Part shown: positions 15,644 to 24,905 of the stretch, in pieces
How the letters are laid out: the number at the start of each line of letters is the position of its first letter
Numbering within the stretch: the stretch's first letter is position 1
From: Psychrobacillus psychrotolerans
GTDB taxonomy: Bacteria; Bacillota; Bacilli; Bacillales_A; Planococcaceae
Length of the DNA: 64,000 nucleotides
Direction: 5' to 3'
Assembly (NCBI RefSeq): GCF_900115805.1
Contig: NZ_FOXU01000002.1
Location: forward strand, 62,001 to 126,000
Notes under the pieces: generated by a model
The model's database searches: none
Seen by the model: only the letters and a program-made list of their open reading frames with translations
Told to the model about the DNA's origin: nothing
Program-made: the position numbers and the translations under genes

Positions 15644-17461
15644 TTATAAGAAAGTGACTTGATTTTTTCCGTTCGACTTAGAAGCGTATAAAGCCTGATC
15701 TGCTCTTTTTACAAGCTCTTCTTTATGAACAAACGAATGATTTTCTGTAGAGGATACCCCAATACTAATTGTGATATAGGTCGAGTTAGAACTTTGCTCA
15801 TACTTTTCTTCCTCCACTGCCAGACGAACATTTTCTGCAAACTGGATGATCTCTTGAACAGAGTAATCCATTAGAACAATAGAAAACTCCTCCCCTCCGT
15901 ATCTAGCAACAAAACTATTTGGTATACAGAGATCGTTCAAAAGTTGAGCAAGATTAATCAACAAATGGTCCCCTGCAACATGTCCTTTTTGATCGTTATA
16001 CAATTTAAAGTTATCCACATCAATCATTAAAACAGCTAATAGCTTGGTAGACAATCGTGCTTCCTCGAAATAGATAGTCAAATGTTCTTCAAAGTACCTC
16101 CGATTATATATACCAGTCAAACCATCTAGTAAAGTCAATCGCTCTAGTTCTTCATTTTTTTGATTGAGCTCTTCCGTTCTGTCTTTTATCTTTTCATCTA
16201 ATGATAAGTTCAATTTTTTCAAATCAAAAGAAAGTTCCTCCGCTTCATTTAATTTTAGCGCAAATTCACGACTTAAATTGATCGACTGTATTAATACATA
16301 AAAAAAGAATCCAATAGTCACAAACGGAAGAGATTCGATAAAGTTCAAAGATGCGAATACATCATTTACAACTGATGCAAAGAATACCATGATTGCTATT
16401 AAATTAACGAGTGCAGTTGGTCGCTTCCTCCTATAGGCTAGTAGAACAACGTATAGATTATAAATCATATATATTCCCAAAATGATAAAAACATATTCTA
16501 ATAAAGAACTATAAAAACTTGGCTGCGACACTAAAGTGAGAACTATGCATACTAACGAAATAATTACGCCAATTAGTACTGGCGTCTTCTTCATTTCTTT
16601 TGGATACATGGACTTTCCTAACAGTAAGTAAAGTAAAAACAATAAATAAATTGAAATTATCTCTATACGATGTCCCCAGATCCATGGAACCTCTGTAAAT
16701 ATCTTGTTGTAATAGTATGGCATTTTAAAGAGCGAGTATATGGCGATCACAATATTTATCAACCCAAAATAAAGGAAGACCTTCTCCTTTCTTCTGAACA
16801 AGTAAATAAATATTTCATAAACGCCCATTATTAGAATACCTCCAATTATAAACATGGAGGTTGCAAGTTGAATATTGTGACTATACATTACTTTCTCAGG
16901 TGTCCCTATATAAACTGGGTTAAATGCTCCACCAAATTTGTGTGTAAAATTAGAAACATGTAATACGATATTTATTTCCCTATCCCTTGGTGTAAAATAA
17001 ACTAAACGATCGGAATATTCCGGAATACTTGTTTCTTTACTATTTCCAGCATACCCATTAGCTGCTATTCGCTCTCCATCTACAGTGAGCGTATAAGAGG
17101 TTCCCTGATTGACGGTAGTAATCGCTAAAGTATTCCCTACTTTGTCTACTGGTAAAATCACTTTCAAATAATATGTACCATAACCATGTGCTGTATAAAC
17201 CGAATCCTCCCAGTAAGATGGTACATTTATGTTAGGTGGATTCATTTTTTTCGTACGTTCTTTTATATCGCTTTCATTCAGTAACTCTTCCCAAAAAAAC
17301 TCCCATTCTCCATTGAGAGGTATTTTGTTGTTAGCTGAGAAATTATCGTTAGATAAAACTAGAACTCCATCTTTTGCTTTAGGTAAATTATTTTCGGAGT
17401 TCGTACAAGATGCAAGTAAAAATAATAACGGAATACATAACAAATATAATTTAAGCTTCAA
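15644..17461 (-). CDS. Membrane-bound 7TMR-DISM-type diguanylate cyclase, lipoprotein-like N-terminus
   Basis: 605-residue sensor that should make c-di-GMP. The N-terminus has a signal peptide ending in a lipobox (LASC, Cys19), then an extracytoplasmic beta-rich domain (about 25-190) like the 7TMR-DISM extracellular modules. About seven membrane helices span 200-395, a short coiled coil (LNEAEELSFDLKKLNLSLDE) follows, and a GGDEF domain closes the protein with an intact GGEEF in RYGGEEFSIVL. No RxxD inhibitory site is at the usual place. The start is TTG 17461 behind AAGGGGGG. It is divergent from plsY. The ligand is unknown; carbohydrate-like ligands are proposed for such modules. Confidence 0.85.
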   Translation of the reverse strand: MKLKLYLLCIPLLFLLASCTNSENNLPKAKDGVLVLSNDNFSANNKIPLNGEWEFFWEELLNESDIKERTKKMNPPNINVPSYWEDSVYTAHGYGTYYLKVILPVDKVGNTLAITTVNQGTSYTLTVDGERIAANGYAGNSKETSIPEYSDRLVYFTPRDREINIVLHVSNFTHKFGGAFNPVYIGTPEKVMYSHNIQLATSMFIIGGILIMGVYEIFIYLFRRKEKVFLYFGLINIVIAIYSLFKMPYYYNKIFTEVPWIWGHRIEIISIYLLFLLYLLLGKSMYPKEMKKTPVLIGVIISLVCIVLTLVSQPSFYSSLLEYVFIILGIYMIYNLYVVLLAYRRKRPTALVNLIAIMVFFASVVNDVFASLNFIESLPFVTIGFFFYVLIQSINLSREFALKLNEAEELSFDLKKLNLSLDEKIKDRTEELNQKNEELERLTLLDGLTGIYNRRYFEEHLTIYFEEARLSTKLLAVLMIDVDNFKLYNDQKGHVAGDHLLINLAQLLNDLCIPNSFVARYGGEEFSIVLMDYSVQEIIQFAENVRLAVEEEKYEQSSNSTYITISIGVSSTENHSFVHKEELVKRADQALYASKSNGKNQVTFL

Positions 17462-17511
17462 AAAGTATTCCCCCCTTTACTAACAAATAGAATATATATT
17501 GAGGTGACAAT

Positions 17512-18084
17512 ATGCTCTTATATTGGTTATTAAGTTATATAGTCGGTAATTTTCTTTCAGCATGGTGGATTGGCAAATGGAAAAAAGTCGATTTAAGTAA
17601 ACAAAGAAGTGGAAATCTTGGCGCAAGAAATGCGGGTGCTGTGCTTGGTAAATCTGCATTTTTCCTTACCTTCTTGGGTGACTTTTTAAAAGGTGTCCTT
17701 ATTATTTATATCGGTTTTTATCTTCAGTATCCACTGGAATATATAGCCGCTGGCGGCCTAGCAGTAATTTTAGGACATCTATTCCCTTTTTGGTTAAAAG
17801 GGCGTGGGGGTAAAGGGATTGCCACGTTCATCGGTGTCTCCATGATTATACAACCACAATTGTTTGGGATGTTAGTCCTTTGTTTTCTCGCTTTAATAAT
17901 GCTATTCAGAAGTGCAACCCTTAGTATGACTGTTGCATTTAGTGCATATGCTATTTTAATATGGATAATTCCTGCATTTTATTTTCTTTGGCCGGTTTCT
18001 ATTGCCATTATCATTATTCTCATTCGTCACCGCTTCGACATTGTAGAATCTTGGGAGGAAAGATGGTGGAATAAGAAAGCATAA
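17512..18084 (+). CDS. plsY: Acyl-phosphate:glycerol-3-phosphate acyltransferase
   Basis: 190-residue membrane enzyme that puts the first acyl chain on glycerol-3-phosphate, using acyl-phosphate from PlsX. Three conserved cytosolic motifs are visible: SGNLGARNAG (about 33-42; usually SGNxGATN), GHLFPFWLKGRGGKGIAT (about 89-106), and the C-terminal RHRFDI. About five membrane helices separate them. A TTGAGGTGA site supports the ATG. The T-to-R change in the first motif is a divergence, so this may be a second PlsY paralogue rather than the housekeeping copy. Confidence 0.88.
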   Translation: MLLYWLLSYIVGNFLSAWWIGKWKKVDLSKQRSGNLGARNAGAVLGKSAFFLTFLGDFLKGVLIIYIGFYLQYPLEYIAAGGLAVILGHLFPFWLKGRGGKGIATFIGVSMIIQPQLFGMLVLCFLALIMLFRSATLSMTVAFSAYAILIWIIPAFYFLWPVSIAIIIILIRHRFDIVESWEERWWNKKA

Positions 18085-18189
18085 TACTATTACTATCATA
18101 GTATTTTCCTTGATTATACAATTATAAAATCTGTATTCGTATGATATAATTACTATTATTTAAATACTAAACAAGATAGGATGTTCAAA

Positions 18190-19038
18190 ATGACTATGAA
18201 TAAAATCGCGTGGTTAATCGATAGTAGTGCGTACTTGAGCAACACACTAAAAGACCACCCCGATGTATACGTAATCCCTATCAACATTCATTTTGGATTA
18301 GAGCAGTTTGTAGATGGTGTAGATCTTACACACGAACAACTATACGATCGTATACGAAATGGAACAGCGTCTATTAAAACTTCTCAACCTTCCGCAGGTG
18401 AATTTGCTCTGTTGTATGAAAAATTAGGGAAAGAATATAATTCTATCATAGCAATTCATGTCTCTAAAAGTCTTAGCGGAACACTTTCTTCCTCTATTAG
18501 TGGAGCTGGTATCGCACAAGTTCAAGTTGAATTTATTGACTCCCTTTCCTTATCTGCTGGGATTACAGGATTAGTTGAAAGAGGTCTGCAATTACAAGAA
18601 GCAGGTCAATCATACCAGGAAATTGCAGCAGCATTAAGAGGAATGGTATCGAAGTTTCGCAACTATATTCTAATAGGAAATTTAACTCAACTATATAAAG
18701 GTGGAAGGCTAAGTAGTGTACAATTCTATTTAGGAAGCCTCCTTAAAATAAAACCTGTTATTCAAATTACTCCACAAGGAGAGCTTAAGGAATTAGATAA
18801 GGTACGTTCTCATAAAAAAGCAATCCAGTATCTCATCAATAAGGCAGTTGAAGCCTCGGTAAATGATGGTTTACAACATGTATATATAATGCACGCGAAT
18901 GCCGAGCAGCAAGCAAATGATTTAAAAGAAGCCATTTTACAACAAGCACCACATTTACAGTTTACAATTGGTGAGATTAGTACATCCCTAGCAGTACATG
19001 CTGGAGAGGATACAGTTGCGTTACTATGGTATTTGTAG
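18190..19038 (+). CDS. DegV family fatty-acid-binding protein
   Basis: DegV/FakB-type protein (about 282 residues) that binds a fatty acid between two domains, in some species handing it to a FakA kinase. IDSSAYL near the start and KTSQPSAGEF (about 64-73) are family landmarks, and GRLS near 178 begins the second domain. The longest frame begins at 18181, but the AGG at 18178-18180 touches that ATG; ATG 18190 has workable spacing. It follows plsY, which fits lipid metabolism, although a 105-base gap suggests separate transcription. Confidence 0.87.
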   Translation: MTMNKIAWLIDSSAYLSNTLKDHPDVYVIPINIHFGLEQFVDGVDLTHEQLYDRIRNGTASIKTSQPSAGEFALLYEKLGKEYNSIIAIHVSKSLSGTLSSSISGAGIAQVQVEFIDSLSLSAGITGLVERGLQLQEAGQSYQEIAAALRGMVSKFRNYILIGNLTQLYKGGRLSSVQFYLGSLLKIKPVIQITPQGELKELDKVRSHKKAIQYLINKAVEASVNDGLQHVYIMHANAEQQANDLKEAILQQAPHLQFTIGEISTSLAVHAGEDTVALLWYL

Positions 19039-19064
19039 GAACTAAACAAGATATAGCTCATATT

Positions 19065-19101
19065 AAAAGACTTCCGAATATCTATTTTTCGGAAGTCTTT
19101 T
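19065..19101. terminator. Bidirectional terminator between DegV and amidase genes
   Basis: Perfect 13-bp stem, AAAAGACTTCCGA (19065-19077) with TCGGAAGTCTTTT (19089-19101), between convergent genes. Confidence 0.85.
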
Positions 19102-19138
19102 GACAATTATTATATTATTTTTACCGAAAGTTTTCGCA

Positions 19139-19627
19139 TTAAAACTTATCTTTTATATGGAAAAATATATACTTCGTCCTCGGTGTATGTGCATAAGAAT
19201 CCTCGTAGTTCCAGTATCTATTGCGGCTATTATTTGTATGGGCATTAACGTAAGGAACACCATTTTGAACACTTGTTACTATGGTCGAGTGATCATATCT
19301 GCCATCGCCTTGGAAATCATAAAAAATAAGATCCCCTGGGAGTAACTGATCAGGCGAATTTACTTGTGTTGCTTGCAAACCCTTTGTAGAGCCTGCTAAG
19401 TACCAACGCAATGAATGCGGAGTGCTCCAACTCAAACTCCATGTTTCACTGCTCAACCACCACCCTCTCTCCCTGTTGGGTTGCCCTCTCATTGGAGCCC
19501 CTCCTGCAAACAGGCATTGTGAAATATAATTAGTGCAGTCCACATCGAACATTGGAAACCTTGGATTATTACTGTTCCACCATTTCTGTGCATAGGCTAC
19601 TGCAGCCTCACGATTGTATGTCGCCAA
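19139..19627 (-). CDS. Amidase_6-type (CHAP-like) amidase domain protein
   Basis: 162-residue single-domain protein of the Amidase_6 family, papain-fold hydrolases related to peptidoglycan amidases. The likely catalytic Cys is in FDVDCTNYISQCLF (about residue 31), the His in RYDHSTIVT (about 114), and NAHTNN supplies the polar third residue. WWNSNNPRFPMF at the start is typical. It lacks a signal peptide, unlike wall hydrolases, so it may act in the mother cell or be released by lysis. Its substrate is unproven. Confidence 0.82.
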   Translation of the reverse strand: MATYNREAAVAYAQKWWNSNNPRFPMFDVDCTNYISQCLFAGGAPMRGQPNRERGWWLSSETWSLSWSTPHSLRWYLAGSTKGLQATQVNSPDQLLPGDLIFYDFQGDGRYDHSTIVTSVQNGVPYVNAHTNNSRNRYWNYEDSYAHTPRTKYIFFHIKDKF

Positions 19628-19740
19628 TTTTCATCCTCCTCTATTTTGTTTATATGATTAAACAGGAAATATATGCTAGTATGGAATAAATGAACTAATT
19701 AATTTTTTCGACAAATTACTTTTAGAAAGGAAGATGGTCC

Positions 19741-20763
19741 GTGAAACAGCATGCAGAAAAAGAAATTTCAGAGCCCACTCTACTTTGCGATAAAAAAGGT
19801 AATTTGAACCCCAAGGCAATTGGATATGCAAAGAAGCCTCTAATTGAAAGCAACTTGAAAGGTCATTATATGCGCAAGAAGAAATGGAATTATTGGTGTG
19901 TTTTTGGGGACGATATTCTTTTTTCTGCGACGATTAGTCACCTAGATTACGCAGCAGTTTGCTTTGTCTATTTCCTTAATTATGAAACACAACGTTATGT
20001 TGAAAAGACAGTTACGATTCCCCTGGGAAATAAACTAAAAATGCCAACAAATATATTAGAAAGTATTCAACTTCATTCCAAAGAAATGTCTATCCAACTA
20101 ATGTATATACAAAACGAAACGCATATGACCGTAACAATTCCTGATTTTGATGGAGACTTATTACATGCAGATTTACATATATCTCATCCAATTGAAGATG
20201 ATTCGTTAAATGTTGTTATTCCTTGGAATCGCCAACAATTTCAATTTACTGGGAAGCACCATACTCTACCGACGACCGGTTTTGTAAAGATTGGAGATTC
20301 CCGCTTCACATTCCAGCCAGAGGACAATTTTGCTGTTCTTGACTATGGTAGAGGAGTTTGGCCAAGAGCTGCTATTTGGAACTGGGGATTTGCTTCTCAA
20401 CGAGTTGGCTCCAAAAGAATTGGTTTAAATTTTGGAGGCAAATGGACAGATGGTACAGGTATGACGGAAAACGCGATTTTCATAGATGGGAAAATGACCA
20501 AAATTCATGAAGACTTACTTTTTACATACGATACAAAAGACTTTATGAAACCATGGAAAGTCCATACAAAATTCTCTGAAGATGTGAATATGACATTCAC
20601 TCCCTTTTTCCACCGGATTGCTAAAACGGATATGAAATTTATATACTCCGAAGTAAATCAAATGATGGGTTATTTCAATGGTAGAATTCAATTAGAAAAT
20701 GGACCAACTCTTGAAGTAAAACAATTACTCGGATGCATCGAAGAACATCAAGCTAAATGGTGA
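19741..20763 (+). CDS. DUF2804 family protein
   Basis: 340-residue protein. The pattern EPTLLCDKKGNLNPKAIGYA at the N-terminus, KKKWNYWCVFGDD, and the later DYGRGVWPRAAIWNWG and GLNFGGKWTDGTGMTENA are hallmarks of DUF2804, a family of unknown function with a beta-rich, lipocalin-like fold by my recollection. No signal peptide or membrane helix. Translation starts at GTG 19741 behind AAAGGAAG. It stands alone, so the context gives no hint of its role. Confidence 0.85.
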   Translation: MKQHAEKEISEPTLLCDKKGNLNPKAIGYAKKPLIESNLKGHYMRKKKWNYWCVFGDDILFSATISHLDYAAVCFVYFLNYETQRYVEKTVTIPLGNKLKMPTNILESIQLHSKEMSIQLMYIQNETHMTVTIPDFDGDLLHADLHISHPIEDDSLNVVIPWNRQQFQFTGKHHTLPTTGFVKIGDSRFTFQPEDNFAVLDYGRGVWPRAAIWNWGFASQRVGSKRIGLNFGGKWTDGTGMTENAIFIDGKMTKIHEDLLFTYDTKDFMKPWKVHTKFSEDVNMTFTPFFHRIAKTDMKFIYSEVNQMMGYFNGRIQLENGPTLEVKQLLGCIEEHQAKW

Positions 20764-20772
20764 GTGGCAAGA

Positions 20773-20808
20773 AAAAGAGGATTGCGACTAATGTCACGAT
20801 CCTCTTTT
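20773..20808 (+). terminator. Terminator of the DUF2804 gene
   Basis: AAAAGAGGAT pairs with ATCCTCTTTT across GCGACTAATGTCAC, itself able to pair partly (GAC/GTC). Confidence 0.75.
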
Positions 20809-20887
20809 CCCTTTAGTACACCTTTGCTAGTTGGAGTTTTTGCATTTCAGTTGGAATTGTAAGGTTTTCGCTAGTACGTTTTCTGCA

Positions 20888-20938
20888 TAAAAAAAAGTTG
20901 TCTCAAGTAAGTATTGGTTACTTAGAGACAACTTTTTT
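20888..20938 (-). terminator. Terminator of the ferredoxin-NADP reductase gene
   Basis: Long hairpin: GTTGTCTCAAGTAA pairs with TTACTTAGAGACAAC (one bulge), flanked by A-run and T-run, so it works on both strands. Confidence 0.85.
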
Positions 20939-20964
20939 AGGTAGGAGAACATTATGCGCTCATG

Positions 20965-22005
20965 TTATACGAGTTGCTTCACTAACTTTTTATTTCGTTC
21001 TTTAAATACTTCATTGTGTGAGGAGACCATTGCAAATTTGTTAGCATCTGGTTGGATATATTGCTTTGCCTGATTCACTGCATTGGCTGCATCTTGGAAT
21101 GTCCCGGCTATTAGATTTACTTTGCCTGGATATTGGATGATATCCCCTGCTGCATAAATCCCAGCGACAGATGATTCCCCTCTACTAGTACCTTTCACAT
21201 AGAAATCATCTGCAATATCAATGGATATTTTACTCTTTTTCAGAAGTTCTGCATCCTGATCATAGCCATGATTAATAATAACCTCATCGACTTCTACTTG
21301 AATAACCTCGCCTGTCTCATTGTTAAGAACTGCAACTCGTTCTATCATGTCATGATTTGCATTAGCGAATAGCTTAGTAATCTTCGTATTGAAGAAGCAG
21401 GTCACAGAGCTTTCTAGCAACTGAGTTACCTGTGCTTCATGACCATTTAACGAATCTTTACGATAAGTCACATATACTTTTTTGGCAATAGGCTCCAATT
21501 CATTTGCCCAATCAATTGCTGCGTTTCCTCCACCTGAGATAATGACTGTCTTATCTTTAAAACGTTGAATTGATTTGACTGTGTAGTTTAAGTTGCTGAC
21601 CTCGAACCGCTCGGCCCCTTCAATTTCTAGTTTGGTAGGCTTCAAAATCCCACTTCCTACTGCAATGATGATAGTTTTCGAAAAATGTTCCACTCCTGAA
21701 GCGGCGTGCAAAACAAAAATACCGTCTTCTCGGCGAGTAATGGACTCTACTTTCTCATTCACTACAACTTCTGGGTCGAACGTTAGTCCTTGTTGAACTA
21801 ATTGTTCGATTAATCGTTCACCGGAAATTGGCGTCTGGCCACCTACGTCCCAAATCATTTTCTCCGGATATACATGCAACTTTCCACCTAATTGAGGTTG
21901 GAACTCTATAATTTTCACTTTCATTTCTCTTAAACCACTATAAAAAGCAGAATACAACCCCGCTGGACCTCCACCAATAACCGTCACATCAAATACATTA
22001 TGCAT
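20965..22005 (-). CDS. Ferredoxin/flavodoxin-NADP+ reductase, YcgT type
   Basis: 346-residue flavoenzyme of the thioredoxin-reductase-like FNR class (YumC/YcgT in B. subtilis), which moves electrons between NADPH and ferredoxin or flavodoxin. FAD is bound by VIGGGPAGLYSAFYSG (residues 10-25), NADPH by IISGGGNAAIDWANELEP (about 157-174), and the flavin again by GIYAAGDI near 285. There is no redox CxxC, which separates it from thioredoxin reductase. The C-terminal FAMVSSHNEVFKERN is typical of YcgT. It is divergent from the siderophore operon across a Fur box, so iron control is likely, perhaps for ferric-siderophore reduction. Confidence 0.87.
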   Translation of the reverse strand: MHNVFDVTVIGGGPAGLYSAFYSGLREMKVKIIEFQPQLGGKLHVYPEKMIWDVGGQTPISGERLIEQLVQQGLTFDPEVVVNEKVESITRREDGIFVLHAASGVEHFSKTIIIAVGSGILKPTKLEIEGAERFEVSNLNYTVKSIQRFKDKTVIISGGGNAAIDWANELEPIAKKVYVTYRKDSLNGHEAQVTQLLESSVTCFFNTKITKLFANANHDMIERVAVLNNETGEVIQVEVDEVIINHGYDQDAELLKKSKISIDIADDFYVKGTSRGESSVAGIYAAGDIIQYPGKVNLIAGTFQDAANAVNQAKQYIQPDANKFAMVSSHNEVFKERNKKLVKQLV

Positions 22006-22037
22006 TTTTTTAGTCTCCTACCCCTAAAAATTATTTG

Positions 22038-22066
22038 TTGACATAAGTTGAATAATTAAATATAGT
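22038..22066 (+). promoter_or_regulatory. Sigma-A promoter of the siderophore uptake operon
   Basis: TTGACA (22038-22043), 17-base spacer, TATAGT (22061-22066). The transcription start would fall just before the Fur box. Confidence 0.75.
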
Positions 22067-22075
22067 TGCTAATAT

Positions 22076-22094
22076 GATAATGATAATCGTTATC
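22076..22094. promoter_or_regulatory. Fur box
   Basis: GATAATGATAATCGTTATC matches the 19-base Fur consensus (GATAATGATAATCATTATC) at 18 positions. It sits at the expected start site of the uptake operon and upstream of the divergent reductase gene, so iron-bound Fur should block the first and may affect both. Confidence 0.92.
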
Positions 22095-22131
22095 AGTAAA
22101 TTTAGCAAGAATTAGTTTGGAGGTATTTAAA

Positions 22132-22923
22132 ATGGTTCGTTTATATACGGACGATTTATCCATTGGCTACGGTGAGCAACTGATCGTAAAAGATTTATCT
22201 GTACAAATTCCAAATCAGAAAATAACTACAATAATTGGACCTAACGGATGCGGGAAGTCCACCCTGCTTAAAGCTATTACACGTATCATTTCTCATCAGT
22301 CTGGTACGGTCGTATTAGATGGTAAAAATGTATCCAAAGAAAACACGAAGGTTCTTGCCAAAAAGATGGCAATTTTACCTCAGACTCCAGAAAGTGCTAG
22401 CGGTCTAACAGTAGGTGAATTAGTTTCTTACGGACGCTTCCCATATCAAACAGGTTTTGGTCGGCTTTCTCAAAAGGATTATGAAGTAATAGATTGGGCA
22501 ATGAAAGTTACAAACACAAGTACTTTTAAGTATTTACCAGTCGATTCTCTTTCTGGCGGTCAACGTCAACGCGTATGGATAGCGATGGCTCTTGCACAAG
22601 AGACGGAGATTATTTTTCTTGATGAGCCTACAACTTACCTAGATATGGCGCATCAATTGGAAGTTCTTGAGCTTTTGCAACGCCTAAACAAAGAAGAAAA
22701 ACGTACTATTGTAATGGTATTACACGATCTAAACCAAGCAGCCCGCTTCGCAGACTATATCGTTGCTTTAAAGGACGGACAAATTGTGAAGGCTGGTCCA
22801 TGTGAAGAAGTAATTACAAAAGAAGTTTTACGTGGTGTCTTTAATATAGACGCCGAAATTGGAATAGACCCAAGAACAAACAAACCAATGTGTATTACAT
22901 ACGATTTACTAAAGGGAGAATAG
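22132..22923 (+). CDS. Ferric siderophore ABC transporter, ATPase
   Basis: 263-residue FecE/FhuC-type ATPase that powers siderophore import. Walker A GPNGCGKST (about 36-44), Q-loop LPQTPES, signature LSGGQRQRVWIAMAL, Walker B IIFLDEPTTYLD and the switch His in VLHDLNQ are all intact. B. subtilis YusV is the nearest type I recall. The open frame extends to 22117, but ATG 22132 has TTTGGAGGT upstream and I use it. First gene of a Fur-controlled operon; the lipoprotein gene starts four bases after it. Confidence 0.9.
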   Translation: MVRLYTDDLSIGYGEQLIVKDLSVQIPNQKITTIIGPNGCGKSTLLKAITRIISHQSGTVVLDGKNVSKENTKVLAKKMAILPQTPESASGLTVGELVSYGRFPYQTGFGRLSQKDYEVIDWAMKVTNTSTFKYLPVDSLSGGQRQRVWIAMALAQETEIIFLDEPTTYLDMAHQLEVLELLQRLNKEEKRTIVMVLHDLNQAARFADYIVALKDGQIVKAGPCEEVITKEVLRGVFNIDAEIGIDPRTNKPMCITYDLLKGE

Positions 22924-22927
22924 ACAA

Positions 22928-23848
22928 ATGAATAAATTATTATTGCCATTTACTATCTTATTAGTACTTATCCTCGGTGCTTGCAACAGTGAAACGACAG
23001 ATACTAAAGGTCCTGAGAAGAAAGAAGAAGCCACTACTATTACATATGAATCGGAAACTGGACCGGTAGAAGTTCCAGCAGATCCTAAACGAGTTGTCGT
23101 TCTTTCAACTTATGCAGGAAACGTAGCTGCACTAGATGTAAATTTAGTGGGAGTTGATTCATGGTCAAAATCTAATCCTGGATACGATGCATACCTAGCA
23201 GATGTGGAGGAAGTATCAGAAGAAAACTTAGAAAAAATTATTGAATTAGACCCAGATTTAATCATCGGATCCTCTACTACTCAAAACTTAGATAAAATTA
23301 AAGAAATTGCACCGACAGTCACATTCACTTATGGAAAAGTAGATTATTTGACGCAGCATTTAGAAATAGGAAAACTACTGAATAAAGAACAAGAAGCACA
23401 AACATGGATTGATGATTTCAAAGAACGTTCGGCAGTAGCTGGAGAAGAAATTAAAGCAGTAATTGGAGAAAATGCTACTGTTTCAGTTTTCGAAAACTTT
23501 GACAAACAATTATATGTCTTCGGCGATAATTGGGGTCGCGGAACGGAAGTTCTTTATCAAGCAATGGGTCTAAAAATGCCTGACAAAGTAAAAGAAATGG
23601 CTTTAGAGGCTGGATATTATGCATTATCTTTAGAAGTTCTCCCTGAATATTCGGGAGACTATGTGATTTTAAGTAAAGTCGCAGATCAAGATAACTCGTT
23701 CCAAGAAACAGATGTTTTTAAAAATATCCCTGCTGTTAAAAACGACCAACTATTTGAAGCAAATGCAGAAGAATTTTACTTTAATGATCCTATATCATTA
23801 GACTATCAATTGGAGTTCTTTAAAGAAAGTTTCTTAAACAATAAGTAA
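22928..23848 (+). CDS. Ferric siderophore-binding lipoprotein
   Basis: 306-residue FhuD/FecB-type receptor that captures the ferric siderophore outside the membrane. A signal peptide ends in the lipobox LGAC (Cys19). The two lobes follow: PADPKRVVVLSTYAGNVAALDVNLVGVDS opens the first and the long helix linker lies near 150. ENLEKIIELDPDLIIGSSTT is the usual lobe-1 signature. A GGGAGAAT site overlaps the end of the ATPase gene. The ligand type (catechol or hydroxamate) cannot be told. A hairpin-terminator follows it inside the operon. Confidence 0.9.
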   Translation: MNKLLLPFTILLVLILGACNSETTDTKGPEKKEEATTITYESETGPVEVPADPKRVVVLSTYAGNVAALDVNLVGVDSWSKSNPGYDAYLADVEEVSEENLEKIIELDPDLIIGSSTTQNLDKIKEIAPTVTFTYGKVDYLTQHLEIGKLLNKEQEAQTWIDDFKERSAVAGEEIKAVIGENATVSVFENFDKQLYVFGDNWGRGTEVLYQAMGLKMPDKVKEMALEAGYYALSLEVLPEYSGDYVILSKVADQDNSFQETDVFKNIPAVKNDQLFEANAEEFYFNDPISLDYQLEFFKESFLNNK

Positions 23849-23850
23849 TA

Positions 23851-23889
23851 ATAGTGGAGGAATTCTATTGGGATTCCTCCACTATTTTT
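23851..23889 (+). terminator. Intercistronic terminator/attenuator inside the siderophore operon
   Basis: A 13-bp perfect stem (23851-23863 with 23873-23885) and a five-T tail lie between the lipoprotein and the first permease, right after the stop. The T-run is short, so partial read-through is likely; this would make more receptor than membrane protein. Confidence 0.75.
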
Positions 23890-23903
23890 GTAGAAAGGAT
23901 AAC

Positions 23904-24905
23904 ATGATGAAAACCTCTATTCATTTTAGTTTAAAGTTTATTATTGGGCTTATTTTATTGGTAGGAATGTTCTGTGTTTCGATGGTTTTTGGCGCAGCTT
24001 CGACATCCTTACAAGATGTATGGCAATCAATTTTTACTGGTGTCAAAAGCGATTCTATCAATATATTAAGAGAGCTAAGACTACCTAGAGAAGTTGCAGC
24101 AATGTTGGTTGGTGCTGCTTTAGCGGTGTCAGGTGCTATTATGCAAGGTATAACGCGCAATCCCCTCGCCGATCCTGGATTATTAGGATTGACATCGGGT
24201 GCGAACGCAGCCCTCGCTATTAGCCTTGCACTAATTCCTGGGATAAATTACTTTGGTATCACTATTGCATGTTTTATAGGAGCTGCAGTTGGTGCAGTGA
24301 TGGTATTTGGTATTGGGGCAACGAAAAAAGGTGGCTTTTCCCCTCTCCGAATAGTTCTAGCTGGTGCAGCAGTATCCGCGTTTTTGTATGCTGTTGCCGA
24401 CGGAGTGGGAATCTATTTTAAGATTTCGAAAGATGTCTCTATGTGGACAGCGGGTGGATTAATAGGAACTTCCTGGAGTCAGCTCCAGATGATTACTCCC
24501 TTTATCGCTATGGGAATCGTTGTAGCACTTTTACTATCTAGACAGTTAACTATTTTAAGTTTAAATGAAGAAGTAGCAGTCGGACTTGGGCAAAAAACTA
24601 CTCAAACGAAAACAATTTTATTTATAGTTGTTATTCTACTTGCCGGAGCCTCTGTAGCACTTGTAGGAAATATGGCTTTTGTCGGTTTAATGGTCCCTCA
24701 TATTGTTCGATCAATAGTTGGAACAGACTACCGTCTAATTATTCCTATGTCCGTTATAGCAGGAGCATTCCTAATGCTTATTGCTGATACAATTGGACGA
24801 ACTATAAATATTCCGTATGAGACACCAGTCGCTGCCATTATAGCTATTATGGGATTACCTTTCTTTTTAGTGATCGTTCGTAAAGGAGGGCGTATTTTTC
24901 AATGA
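23904..24905 (+). CDS. Ferric siderophore ABC transporter, permease 1 (FecCD family)
   Basis: 333-residue membrane protein with about ten helices. LRLPREVAAMLVGAALAVSGA (near 60), the substrate-path GITRNPLADPGLLGLTSGA, and the late GNMAFVGLMVPHIVRSIVG coupling region are typical of FecCD permeases. The frame opens at 23868 with TTG, but that region is the terminator hairpin; ATG 23904 (or 23907) follows AGAAAGGA. Its last four bases overlap the next gene as ATGA, indicating coupled translation with its heterodimer partner. Confidence 0.9.
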   Translation: MMKTSIHFSLKFIIGLILLVGMFCVSMVFGAASTSLQDVWQSIFTGVKSDSINILRELRLPREVAAMLVGAALAVSGAIMQGITRNPLADPGLLGLTSGANAALAISLALIPGINYFGITIACFIGAAVGAVMVFGIGATKKGGFSPLRIVLAGAAVSAFLYAVADGVGIYFKISKDVSMWTAGGLIGTSWSQLQMITPFIAMGIVVALLLSRQLTILSLNEEVAVGLGQKTTQTKTILFIVVILLAGASVALVGNMAFVGLMVPHIVRSIVGTDYRLIIPMSVIAGAFLMLIADTIGRTINIPYETPVAAIIAIMGLPFFLVIVRKGGRIFQ

